From Microcaldota archaeon (GTDB lineage Archaea; Micrarchaeota; Micrarchaeia; Micrarchaeales; CABMGC01), in the NCBI GenBank assembly GCA_028867095.1, contig JAGWHA010000009.1, forward strand, positions 1 to 22,424: a DNA stretch of 22,424 nt, given 5' to 3'. Both the position numbers and the translations under genes were made by a program. This document shows positions 1-5,566 of this stretch, piece after piece. The number at the start of each line of letters is the position of its first letter. The first letter of the stretch is position 1. Under the pieces are notes generated by a model, which saw only the letters and a program-made list of their open reading frames with translations, was not told where the DNA came from and did not search any database.

Positions 1-327
1 TGGGGAGAGAAGTTCTTTGCAAAGTTCAAGTGGTTTAGCGACCCTGCAGGACTGCTCGCAGGACATACTGTAGGAGGTATTTTCGGGGTTTTGATGGTTG
101 CAGTGTTTGCACAGCAGGCATTTGCGGCCGGATCCGGATTCCCGAACCTGACAAACGGGCTGCTCTTCGGGGGAGGGATGGCGGCGATAAACCAGCTCTG
201 GGTGCAGATAATTGGTGTTGTGGCAGTAATGATCACCGTCTTTTTGCTTTCTTATATCGCCTGCTGGCTCATTGCAAAATGGCTTGGAGGAATAACCAGA
301 AAGAGCTACGACGCGCTGGAAAAGTGA
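1..327 (+). CDS. amt: Ammonium transporter (Amt/MEP/Rh family), C-terminal fragment
   Basis: The 5' end lies outside the window; the frame is open from base 1 and encodes the last 108 residues. It would carry ammonium or ammonia across the cytoplasmic membrane. The fragment begins in a loop and has DPAGLLAGHTVGGIFG near residues 19-34, matching the Amt segment that carries the second pore histidine (here His24) and the following Gly-Gly. Two hydrophobic stretches follow: residues about 30-47 and the last helix at about 75-95 (IIGVVAVMITVFLLSYIACW). The short charged tail ends in EK. Amt genes often sit beside a PII (glnK) gene; none follows here, though one could lie upstream. An internal ATG at base 91 is not a plausible start because it falls inside the conserved pore region. 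Family assignment is secure; substrate specificity is inferred from the family. Confidence 0.88.
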   Translation, partial: WGEKFFAKFKWFSDPAGLLAGHTVGGIFGVLMVAVFAQQAFAAGSGFPNLTNGLLFGGGMAAINQLWVQIIGVVAVMITVFLLSYIACWLIAKWLGGITRKSYDALEK

Positions 328-367
328 GTGTATGGGCCGGATTAGACGGCTGTCCCTCGAGGCGCGT

Positions 368-381
368 AAAGTATTTATTGC
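368..381 (+). promoter_or_regulatory. Candidate TATA element for scpA
   Basis: The A/T-rich AAAGTATTTATTGC sits about 21-34 bases before the scpA ATG at 402. That is where an archaeal TATA box would place transcription start at or near the start codon. No Shine-Dalgarno site is visible between them, so the transcript may be leaderless. The amt gene ends at 327, so scpA probably has its own promoter. Confidence 0.4.
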
Positions 382-401
382 TTCTTTAGTAAAGTAAGAG
401 C

Positions 402-1100
402 ATGGCGACAGGTTCTGTTCTTGAAGTAGAGGCAACGATAGACCCTGCCAACATGAACCTGGAGCAGCTCGTGACCGAGGCCACATGGAAGGAAGTCCTA
501 ATTGATCTGGCAAGGCGGGAGAAGTTCGACCCATGGAATGTCGACATCGTTGAGGTGGTCGACAAGTACATTGAGGCGATAAAGGGGATGAAGGTGATGG
601 ACCTTCGAATCCCTGCAAACATAATCCTTGCAGCCGCGATTCTGCTTAGGCTAAAGAGTGAGATGCTTGGCTTTGCAGAGGAAGAGGTTGACGAGTCGCT
701 TCCCCCTGAGGAGAGGCCGATGGTCACTGTGGACCAGCTCAGCTTTAGGCTGAGGATCCCGCCGAAGAGGAAGATGACGCTTCCAGAGCTCATTACAGCG
801 CTTGAGGAGGCGATGAAGCTAAAGGAGATTAAGGAAAATGTGTCCAAGGAGGCTCCCATCCCAATCCAGCTAAACATTAGCCCGGTGGACATCGAAGCAG
901 AGATAGAGAATGTCTACAAGCTTGTCAAGAAAAGCGTTGACAAGTCCAAGATGACCACGTTCTCGATACTATCGCAAGGAAGGGGGGTCGAAGAGGCGCT
1001 CCTTGGGGTTTTCATACCGCTACTCTTCCTCTCGCACAAGAACAAGGTCGTTCTGATACAGGAGAGGTTCTTCGACGAGATCATAGTGGCGCTTGTCTGA
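402..1100 (+). CDS. scpA: Segregation and condensation protein A (kleisin ScpA)
   Basis: ScpA is the kleisin subunit that bridges the two heads of an SMC dimer and, with ScpB, forms the SMC-ScpAB condensin acting on the chromosome. The 232-residue product has the expected arrangement. An N-terminal helical SMC-neck-binding region spans about residues 25-90, with WKEVLIDLARREKFDPWNVD and the RIPANIILAAAILLRLKSE helix typical of the family. A charged linker follows, and a C-terminal winged helix (about 175-232) ends in FIPLLFLSHKNKVVLIQERF, which contacts the SMC head. The ATG at 402 is the first in frame and fits the upstream TATA element. scpB follows after 9 bases, as in most genomes that carry the pair. 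The SMC gene is not in this window. Confidence 0.93.
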   Translation: MATGSVLEVEATIDPANMNLEQLVTEATWKEVLIDLARREKFDPWNVDIVEVVDKYIEAIKGMKVMDLRIPANIILAAAILLRLKSEMLGFAEEEVDESLPPEERPMVTVDQLSFRLRIPPKRKMTLPELITALEEAMKLKEIKENVSKEAPIPIQLNISPVDIEAEIENVYKLVKKSVDKSKMTTFSILSQGRGVEEALLGVFIPLLFLSHKNKVVLIQERFFDEIIVALV

Positions 1101-1109
1101 AGTGATTGC

Positions 1110-1571
1110 ATGGATGAGCAGATAGACAACAAGAAACTGATCGAGGCGGCACTCTTCATGTCGCAGAGCGCGATGGGGGTCAACGAGCTTGTGACGTCCA
1201 CAGGCATTATGTCACCGGGGAAGATACAGGAGCTGCTTAGGGAGCTGATTACAGAGTATAATACGCGCGACACATCGCTGCAGCTAATAGAGATCGGCGG
1301 GAAGTACATGTTTGCGCTAAAGGAGCCGTACGCATCAAAGGTGAGCAACCTTGCAATAGGTCCGGACCTCACGCGAGGGGCTCTGAGGCTTCTTGCATAC
1401 GTGAACAAGAATCCGAACGTTCTGCAGAGCGCAGTCGTGAAGATATTCGGCGGGTCAACCTACGAGTACATGAAAGAGCTTGTTGAGAAGGAGTTTATCG
1501 AGGCCAAAAAAAGCGGCAGAAGCAAGAGGATAAACACGACAACCAAGTTCAAGGAGTACTTCAACGTCTGA
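1110..1571 (+). CDS. scpB: Segregation and condensation protein B (ScpB)
   Basis: ScpB is the winged-helix (kite) dimer that binds the ScpA linker in the SMC-ScpAB complex. The 153-residue product starts with the family-typical IEAALFMSQSAMGVNEL. It then shows two tandem winged-helix units, about residues 5-75 and 85-145. The second includes TRGALRLLAYVNKNPNVLQSAVV and an EKEFIEAKKSGRSKR wing. At 153 residues it is somewhat shorter than many bacterial ScpB proteins, mainly at the C terminus. The start is supported by GTGAT at 1102-1106, three bases before the ATG. The gene converges on the minus-strand membrane protein with only 3 bases between stop codons. A run of seven A at 1506-1512 inside scpB would read as T7 for transcription arriving on the other strand. 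Confidence 0.9.
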   Translation: MDEQIDNKKLIEAALFMSQSAMGVNELVTSTGIMSPGKIQELLRELITEYNTRDTSLQLIEIGGKYMFALKEPYASKVSNLAIGPDLTRGALRLLAYVNKNPNVLQSAVVKIFGGSTYEYMKELVEKEFIEAKKSGRSKRINTTTKFKEYFNV

Positions 1572-1574
1572 GCC

Positions 1575-2054
1575 TCATCTCTTCCTTGCAGGTTTCTTCC
1601 TTTGATCTGGCTTTGCCTCCACTATCTCCGCCATCCCTATTGCGCACACCGCCATCCCTACAAGCGATAGTATAAGCACAATCACATCGCTCTGATGGAA
1701 CATCTGCACGTTGGGGTACATCATCGTGTAGGAGAGCGTGCCCAAAAGGAGCGAGAGGAATGAAAGGATTCCGAAAATAACCGTCAGGCATGCGCCCAGC
1801 CTCCTCTTCGGAGTGAACCTTGTCAGAAGCGAAAGTATGAGAGTTATTACGCCAAGAGTGAGCGAGAACTCTGCGACAGGTGTGAGGAACGCGCCCCTCA
1901 TCTCACAGCATGATGCGCTTCCGATCACGCACAGAAGCGTACAGACAATCTGATGGGATGTTTGATACGCCAGGATTCCTGCGACAACAAGGATAACGGC
2001 ACCGAGTATCAGTACGGAGAATCCCCAGTTTTCCCTGTTGGCTGCCATAAACAT
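1575..2054 (-). CDS. Small integral membrane protein of unknown function
   Basis: I do not recognise this gene firmly. The roughly 159-residue product has four predicted membrane segments: about residues 10-30, 55-78, 88-112 and 123-143 of the longest form. Its C terminus is basic and cytosolic-looking, ending in RKKPARKR. Between helices 1 and 2 lies a Cys cluster, with CTLLC and then ASCCEMRG. The layout, a Cys-containing loop before a GxxxLxxSL-type helix, vaguely recalls DUF4418-like four-helix proteins, but that is only a guess. ATGs occur at 2054 and 2048, with a TTG just upstream at 2057. A TATA-like sequence overlapping the end of the preceding gene (2071-2079) would put the transcript start close to 2048. 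It lies 16 bases downstream of the cobalamin adenosyltransferase gene on the same strand but may have its own promoter. Confidence 0.65.
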   Translation of the reverse strand: MFMAANRENWGFSVLILGAVILVVAGILAYQTSHQIVCTLLCVIGSASCCEMRGAFLTPVAEFSLTLGVITLILSLLTRFTPKRRLGACLTVIFGILSFLSLLLGTLSYTMMYPNVQMFHQSDVIVLILSLVGMAVCAIGMAEIVEAKPDQRKKPARKR

Positions 2055-2070
2055 CAATTCATTGCAAAAA

Positions 2071-2079
2071 TTAATATAC
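2071..2079 (-). promoter_or_regulatory. TATA-like element overlapping the upstream gene's stop codon
   Basis: On the minus strand this reads GTATATTAA, which is also the last two codons plus stop (Val-Tyr-TAA) of the cobalamin adenosyltransferase gene. It is 17-31 bases from the two candidate ATGs of the membrane-protein gene, a fitting position for a TATA box. Functional status is inferred from position and composition only. Confidence 0.35.
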
Positions 2080-2613
2080 GGGATTGTTTTCGCTTATGCC
2101 GCTTTTGTGGTTGAGATACAGTGCGGATGCGAAGAGGAAAGAAGAGAGCCTGTTTAGGTACGCCAAGACGTCTGGGTCAATCTTGTATTTCTGCGAGGCG
2201 GATGCGACATGTCTCTCGGCCCGCCTTGCGATTGAGCGTGCAAGGTGCAGATGCGAGGCTTCCTCGGAGCCTGCGGGAAGGACAAACTTGGTCAGCTCAG
2301 GCATCATGCCCCCCATCTTCTGTATTGATTTCTCAAGGCGCTCTATTTGCTTCTTCTCGATCTTTGCCTTCCCAAACTCCTTTGTCTCAGCCGAGGAGAG
2401 AAGCGCGCCTATACTAAAGAGCTCGTTTTGTATGGATTTGAGCTCAAGGCGCAGTTCGTCGTCCCTTGTGTAGAAAAGCGCTACGCCTATTGCGCTGTTT
2501 AGCTCGTCGACGTCCCCAATCGCCTCGATTAGTATGTCTCCCTTTGGAAGCGATGCGCCTCCCATTATGGAAGTCGACCCCTTGTCCCCCTTCCCGGTGT
2601 AATATGTGGTCAT
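2071..2613 (-). CDS. pduO: ATP:cob(I)alamin adenosyltransferase, PduO type
   Basis: This enzyme transfers the 5'-deoxyadenosyl group of ATP to cob(I)alamin, giving adenosylcobalamin. The 180-residue product carries the N-terminal ATP-binding signature YYTGKGDKGSTS (residues 4-15), then IGDVDELNSAIG (about 32-43) and a helical core. It ends with a conserved segment containing ARSIARRAERHV and the YLNRLSSFLFASALY signature (about 153-167), where the Arg-Leu-Ser block contacts ATP and cobalamin. Length matches the PduO family. The ATG at 2613 is preceded in frame by a GTG at 2616; the ATG gives the family-typical MTTYYTG start. No other B12 genes are nearby. This suggests salvage of cobinamide or cobalamin feeding a B12-dependent enzyme, which is inference. 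Confidence 0.9.
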   Translation of the reverse strand: MTTYYTGKGDKGSTSIMGGASLPKGDILIEAIGDVDELNSAIGVALFYTRDDELRLELKSIQNELFSIGALLSSAETKEFGKAKIEKKQIERLEKSIQKMGGMMPELTKFVLPAGSEEASHLHLARSIARRAERHVASASQKYKIDPDVLAYLNRLSSFLFASALYLNHKSGISENNPVY

Positions 2614-2640
2614 CACATCAGATAAGCTGCTTATTTTGTT

Positions 2641-2654
2641 TATTTATATTTATT
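2641..2654. promoter_or_regulatory. Shared divergent TATA region for tRNA-Val and the cobalamin adenosyltransferase gene
   Basis: The sequence TATTTATATTTATT can serve as a TATA box on both strands. Its centre is about 26 bases before the tRNA 5' end at 2674 on the plus strand. It is about 33 bases before the ATG at 2613 on the minus strand, leaving a very short leader. The whole intergenic region is only 60 bases, so the two promoters must overlap. Confidence 0.6.
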
Positions 2655-2673
2655 TGATTCAATTTAGAAGAGT

Positions 2674-2744
2674 GGGCTCGTGGTCCAGTGGTAAGACGTT
2701 ACCCTCACACGGTAAAGACAGGAGTCCGATTCTCCTCGGGCCCA
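2674..2744 (+). tRNA. tRNA-Val, anticodon CAC
   Basis: A full cloverleaf can be drawn. The acceptor stem is 2674-2680 (GGGCTCG) with 2737-2743 (CGGGCCC), with one G-T wobble. The D arm starts at 2683. The anticodon stem TTACC/GGTAA (2699-2703, 2711-2715) is perfect, and its loop CTCACAC has anticodon CAC at 2706-2708. A 4-base variable region follows, then T stem AGGAG/CTCCT (2720-2724, 2732-2736) and discriminator A at 2744. CCA is not encoded, and there is no intron. The acceptor and D-arm sequence match the usual archaeal tRNA-Val. The T loop reads TCCGATT, with C at position 55 where nearly all elongator tRNAs have T (pseudouridine). Positions 13 and 22 form a C-A mismatch. Confidence 0.95.
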
Positions 2745-2757
2745 TTTTCTTGTTCTT
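2745..2757 (+). terminator. T-rich terminator after tRNA-Val
   Basis: TTTTCTTGTTCTT begins directly after the discriminator base. Archaeal RNA polymerase terminates at T-rich tracts without needing a hairpin, so this is a good candidate 3' end for the single-gene tRNA transcript. It lies in the 22-base space before the convergent MFS gene ends at 2767. Confidence 0.6.
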
Positions 2758-2766
2758 AAGAGGCAA

Positions 2767-4176
2767 TTAGGCCTCCTTTATCACTTGGTACTGCTGGTGC
2801 TTTATGTGGGTCTTAGGCCCCAGAACCTCCTCCGAGAAGACCGATATTATTGCCACAAGGAGGAAGGCGAGTATCGCAAAGAAGAACGAATACTGGAAGG
2901 AGAGCGCATTGCCGAATGCGGCTATGAAGATTCCGGCTATCGGCGCTCCAAGGGCGCTTCCAAGGAACCTGAAGACCGCATTCATCGAGGTGGCGAGGCC
3001 TGTTGTCCTTCTGTCTATGCTAAGTATGAGTGAGTTTGTGTTTGGGATGTTGAGCGATGCAAGCCCTGCGCCAACGATTGCGGTTGAGACTATCAGCTCC
3101 GTCAAATTGGCTGATAGAGCCGCAAGGGCAAAGCCCGAGATTGCCACTGCGGAGCCTATTATGTAGAAAGGCTTTGTGCCGTACCTGCCGACCCATCTGC
3201 CGACAAGTGGGGCTGTGATGAGCATCATTATCGCAAAGGGAACCATAGATAGCCCTGTCATGAAAATGCTCTCGCCGTATCCTATCGGCACAGCCGTCTC
3301 AAACTCATAGGCGAATGTCTGGTACGCCAGGAAGAATCCGAGACCTATGACAAGCACGATCAGATTCGCGTTTAGCACGTTCTTTATCCTGAGCAGCTTC
3401 ATGTCCAGTATTGCGTGGTCTGTCTTTCGCTCGAACCGGTCAAGCAGCACAAAGCCTATCAGCGAACCTGTTATCAGGAACAGTATGATCGGCGAGACCC
3501 AGCCAAGCGTTGCTCCTTCAGAGAGGCCAAATACCAGCATGGCGAGGAAGATTGCAAGGAAGATTGCCCCGACATAATCAATCTTCACGTTAGGCATGGT
3601 ATGCTTTGATTCGCGTATGAACAGGTAGATTAATATCGAGAATAGTGCCACAAACGGAAGCGCGGTGTGATATGTCGTCTGCCATCCAAAGTTGTTTGAG
3701 ACAAGAGAGCCAAGCGGAAGTCCTATTGCGGCTCCCGCACCGAACATCGCACCGACTATCCCAAGAGCCTGGGGGACCTTCTCCCTTGGGAACTGCTCCT
3801 GAATCAGGCTCACCGCAAGCGGAAAGATCGTGAGTCCGACCCCTTGTATGGTCCTCAGCAGCAAAAGCGCCGGGAAGCTGGGTGCAAAGCCGGTCATCGC
3901 GACCGCAATCGTATAGATCGCCATCACCCTGACAAGCACCTTCTTCTTGCCGTAGATGTCGCCAAGCTTTCCGACTATCGGATTTAACGCGACTCCCGAG
4001 ACCAGATACATCGACAGCACAAGGCTCACCTCAGCAGCATTGATCCCAAACTGCCGTGAGATTGAAGGCAGCGAAGGAATAAGCATCGTCTCGATGTACA
4101 TGACCATTACGACAAAAAGCGCAAAGAGAAAAAGGGACTTTTTTGCATAGCTCTTGTCGTAAGTTTGTTCTTCCAT
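2767..4176 (-). CDS. MFS drug/metabolite exporter, DHA2 (EmrB/QacA-like)
   Basis: This is an integral-membrane major facilitator expected to export a small toxic compound or metabolite by proton antiport. The 469-residue product has about 14 hydrophobic segments, which fits the DHA2 branch better than 12-TM families. Motif A is present at residues 69-79 (GKLGDIYGKKK), between helices 2 and 3. LLLLRTIQGVG (about 105-115) matches the helix-4 motif B. The antiporter motif C appears as GAMFGAGAAIGLPLG (about 142-156). The N terminus is short and cytosolic, and the C terminus is basic and histidine-containing. The gene starts 13 bases after the padR stop codon on the same strand, so it is most likely the second gene of a padR-exporter operon controlled by PadR. 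The substrate cannot be told from sequence. Confidence 0.88.
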   Translation of the reverse strand: MEEQTYDKSYAKKSLFLFALFVVMVMYIETMLIPSLPSISRQFGINAAEVSLVLSMYLVSGVALNPIVGKLGDIYGKKKVLVRVMAIYTIAVAMTGFAPSFPALLLLRTIQGVGLTIFPLAVSLIQEQFPREKVPQALGIVGAMFGAGAAIGLPLGSLVSNNFGWQTTYHTALPFVALFSILIYLFIRESKHTMPNVKIDYVGAIFLAIFLAMLVFGLSEGATLGWVSPIILFLITGSLIGFVLLDRFERKTDHAILDMKLLRIKNVLNANLIVLVIGLGFFLAYQTFAYEFETAVPIGYGESIFMTGLSMVPFAIMMLITAPLVGRWVGRYGTKPFYIIGSAVAISGFALAALSANLTELIVSTAIVGAGLASLNIPNTNSLILSIDRRTTGLATSMNAVFRFLGSALGAPIAGIFIAAFGNALSFQYSFFFAILAFLLVAIISVFSEEVLGPKTHIKHQQYQVIKEA

Positions 4177-4189
4177 TTAGCCACGTTGT

Positions 4190-4507
4190 TTACTTGTTGT
4201 CTGCAAAGATGTCGCCAAAGCACCTGCAGAAATAATCCATAGCGTGCTTCACGCCCTTCTTACCCTTTGGTGTCAAGGAATATATTATTATCTTGCCCTT
4301 CCTCTCGCCCCTTATCATCCCGTTGTCCTTGAGGTCCTTGAGCGCGGGATAGATTGTGCCTGCCTTCGGCTTGTCCCCCCTCCTCTTCTCAAGCTCCTTG
4401 GCAAGCTCCTCACCGTGCATCGGCCTCCTTGACAAGAGCCAGAGTACCTGGAAGGAGAGCATGCCGCGCATGTCGCAACCATAGTTTTCCATTCTTTCAC
4501 TTGCCAT
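4190..4507 (-). CDS. PadR-family transcriptional regulator
   Basis: PadR proteins are dimeric winged-helix repressors, often ligand-responsive and often beside exporters they control. The 105-residue product is a short, single-domain (PadR-s1-like) form. It shows the N-terminal winged helix with MLSFQVLWLLSRRPMHGEEL (about residues 15-34), then the hallmark KAGTIYPALKDLKDNGMI (about 52-69) and the wing GERKGKIIIYSLTPKGKK (about 71-88). A C-terminal helix for dimerisation contains FCRCFGD. Three Cys lie outside the core, at about residues 11, 94 and 96. The ATG at 4507 is the first in frame; a second at 4492 (MENYG) is possible. It heads the operon with the MFS gene, and its promoter carries two inverted operator-like repeats, one at the start site, suggesting autorepression. 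Confidence 0.9.
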   Translation of the reverse strand: MASERMENYGCDMRGMLSFQVLWLLSRRPMHGEELAKELEKRRGDKPKAGTIYPALKDLKDNGMIRGERKGKIIIYSLTPKGKKGVKHAMDYFCRCFGDIFADNK

Positions 4508-4508
4508 G

Positions 4509-4566
4509 TATAGGACATGCTATATATTTAAATATTTATCCCGGATAATGTATATGATGTCCTATA
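4509..4566. promoter_or_regulatory. Divergent promoter with paired inverted operators, probable PadR sites
   Basis: Two 16-base elements face each other: TATAGGACATGCTATA at 4509-4524, and at 4551-4566 a sequence whose complement is TATAGGACATCATATA. They agree at 14 of 16 bases, including a perfect 10-base inverted repeat (4509-4518 against 4557-4566). The left one is itself a dyad, TATAG-N6-CTATA. Their centres are 42 bases apart, four helical turns. Between them lies TTTAAATATTTA (4528-4539), which can be the TATA box in both directions. Each operator would then cover one transcription start, that of padR leftward and that of the small Cys protein rightward. Binding by the adjacent PadR is inference. 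Confidence 0.7.
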
Positions 4567-4574
4567 TTGGCATC

Positions 4575-4733
4575 ATGGTGGATGAAATGTGCGAATGTGG
4601 AAATGGAAACGGGATGAGGAACTTCCTCACAAAGGACGAGAAGCTGGAGATTCTAAAGGAGTACAAGAAGAATCTCGAGAGCGAGGCAAAGGGGGTCGGG
4701 GAAAGGATAAAGGAACTCGAGAAGAATAACTAA
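4575..4733 (+). CDS. Small CxC-motif coiled-coil protein, PadR-linked
   Basis: The product is 52 residues. A short N-terminal part contains Cys-x-Cys (MCECGNGNG, residues 5-13). It is followed by a long, strongly charged helix, FLTKDEKLEILKEYKKNLES and onward, with a coiled-coil heptad look and ending in KELEKNN. It resembles short archaeal proteins of the DUF5320 kind, whose function I do not know. The two Cys suggest metal or thiol chemistry, but this is conjecture. ATG 4575 is used here; ATG 4587 (MCECG) is equally possible and has GGTGG five bases upstream. The frame also stays open upstream to 4506, but that part crosses the TATA box and operators. The gene is divergent from padR across a 67-base operator region, so it is probably a co-regulated target. 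Its stop overlaps the stop of the convergent DUF1801 gene by 3 bases. Confidence 0.7.
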   Translation: MVDEMCECGNGNGMRNFLTKDEKLEILKEYKKNLESEAKGVGERIKELEKNN

Positions 4734-5125
4734 TCCTCGGTTTTTCTTTTCCTTTTTTCTTTTTTATTTTTGTTTTCTTCAGAAGAATTCTTTTTGATTC
4801 GGGCCTTCACTAGCTTCTTTATCAGCGGGACGGGAAGCTTTTTATCGAGAGGAAAGTGAACGGCAGATTTGGTTGTGACATATGTAGCCAGTTCCTTTTT
4901 GTGCTCCGCTATGATTGGAGGGCGCAGGTAAAGCCCTACATGGGTTTTCATAAGGGCAAACCAGGCCACTTTGCCCTTGTCATAGCTTGGCATCATGTAA
5001 CTTATGCTTTCTACGGCGCCTGGCGCGACTGATCTGATTGCCGCCCTGATTTCCTTTAGTTTGCCACGCGTATTTTTTGGCGCCCTGGCAATGTACGCAT
5101 CCACATCTTTCGATACCTTTTTCAT
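4730..5125 (-). CDS. DUF1801 (YdhG-like) domain protein
   Basis: The 131-residue product matches the DUF1801/YdhG fold, sometimes described as frataxin-like and linked to iron handling in Bacillus; its biochemical role is not firmly known. Typical features are KDVDAYIARAPKNTRGKLKE and IRSVAPGAVESISYMMPSY (about residues 5-48), then KGKVAWFALMKTHVGLYLRP (about 50-69). Toward the end is HFPLDKKLPVPLIKKLVKAR. The last 20 or so residues form an unusual Lys/Glu-rich tail (EENKNKKEKRKRKTED) beyond the domain. The start ATG at 5125 has a strong GGAGG five bases upstream. It is the last gene of the gatC-gatA-gatB-aspS operon, 19 bases after the nucleosidase gene. The DNA for the Lys-rich tail is a T-rich tract on the opposite strand. 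Confidence 0.85.
   Translation of the reverse strand: MKKVSKDVDAYIARAPKNTRGKLKEIRAAIRSVAPGAVESISYMMPSYDKGKVAWFALMKTHVGLYLRPPIIAEHKKELATYVTTKSAVHFPLDKKLPVPLIKKLVKARIKKNSSEENKNKKEKRKRKTED
4741..4780 (+). terminator. T-rich tract acting as terminator for the small CxC gene
   Basis: Read on the plus strand, 32 of these 40 bases are T, with runs of six, five and four. The tract begins 7 bases after the TAA of the small gene, exactly where an archaeal U-rich terminator is expected. On the other strand the same bases encode the Lys-rich C-terminal tail of the DUF1801 protein. Function as a terminator is inferred. Confidence 0.65.
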
Positions 5126-5144
5126 TGAATCCTCCTTTCAATTT

Positions 5145-5564
5145 TCATTTGAGATTGTTGAAGAAATTGTCGATATGCGCGCAGGCCTCCTTTATCGTGG
5201 AGTACTCCATGAGCGTTATGTTGGGGTTGCCCTTTACCATTGCCGAGAGCCTCTTTCCCTCCTGGACGTGATAGAGGCAGAGTATGATTTTCATCAGCTC
5301 CTCCGCCTTGGCGATCTCCCAGCCGGTTCCGAGGGAGGGAATGCTGACGTCGGCGACAACCACATCCGAGCGCAGAAGGAAGCTTAGGTCCCTGCTGAAG
5401 ATCTGGCTCTCCGAAAGCCCCCTGTCCTCAAGGGGGATCTTATTCTTGTCGCCTATGTGCTCGGTGAGCACGTTGCCGTGGGCCGAGAGGTGCCTGATCA
5501 CCTTCGCATAGTCGTCAACCTTTTCGCGGCTTGCGCGGATCGATGCGGCGAAGTAGATGTTCAT
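5145..5564 (-). CDS. Nucleoside 2-deoxyribosyltransferase-family protein, DNPH1/RCL-like nucleotide N-glycosidase
   Basis: The 139-residue product belongs to the nucleoside 2-deoxyribosyltransferase superfamily. It is closest in look to DNPH1 (RCL), which cleaves the N-glycosidic bond of deoxynucleoside 5'-monophosphates. It begins with IYFAASIRASREKVDDYAKV (residues 3-22), matching the phosphate-binding start of RCL proteins (IYFAGSIRGG). It then has GNVLTEHIGD and the key region SDVVVADVSIPSLGTGWEIA. The Glu of GWEIAKA corresponds to the catalytic Glu of the family, and the Asp-Val-Ser segment to the substrate-binding strand. The ATG at 5564 is preferred over an in-frame TTG at 5570, and lies 2 bases after the aspS TGA with GAGGT upstream. 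Its place behind aspS suggests co-transcription, perhaps for nucleotide-pool cleansing, but a functional tie to aminoacylation is not evident. Confidence 0.8.
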   Translation of the reverse strand: MNIYFAASIRASREKVDDYAKVIRHLSAHGNVLTEHIGDKNKIPLEDRGLSESQIFSRDLSFLLRSDVVVADVSIPSLGTGWEIAKAEELMKIILCLYHVQEGKRLSAMVKGNPNITLMEYSTIKEACAHIDNFFNNLK

Positions 5565-5566
5565 GC

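Noticed and set aside
386..892. 168-codon minus-strand open frame opposite scpA
   Set aside because: Ser-rich antisense shadow of a clearly conserved gene, with no family features or promoter.
4506..4574. N-terminal extension of the small CxC protein to 4506
   Set aside because: It would cross the shared TATA box and both operators, and overlap the padR start; the translated part has no resemblance to the rest of the protein.
4730..5125. DUF1801 protein as part of an antitoxin or defence pair
   Set aside because: No toxin-like partner; it is the last gene of a tRNA-charging operon and matches the YdhG-like domain only.
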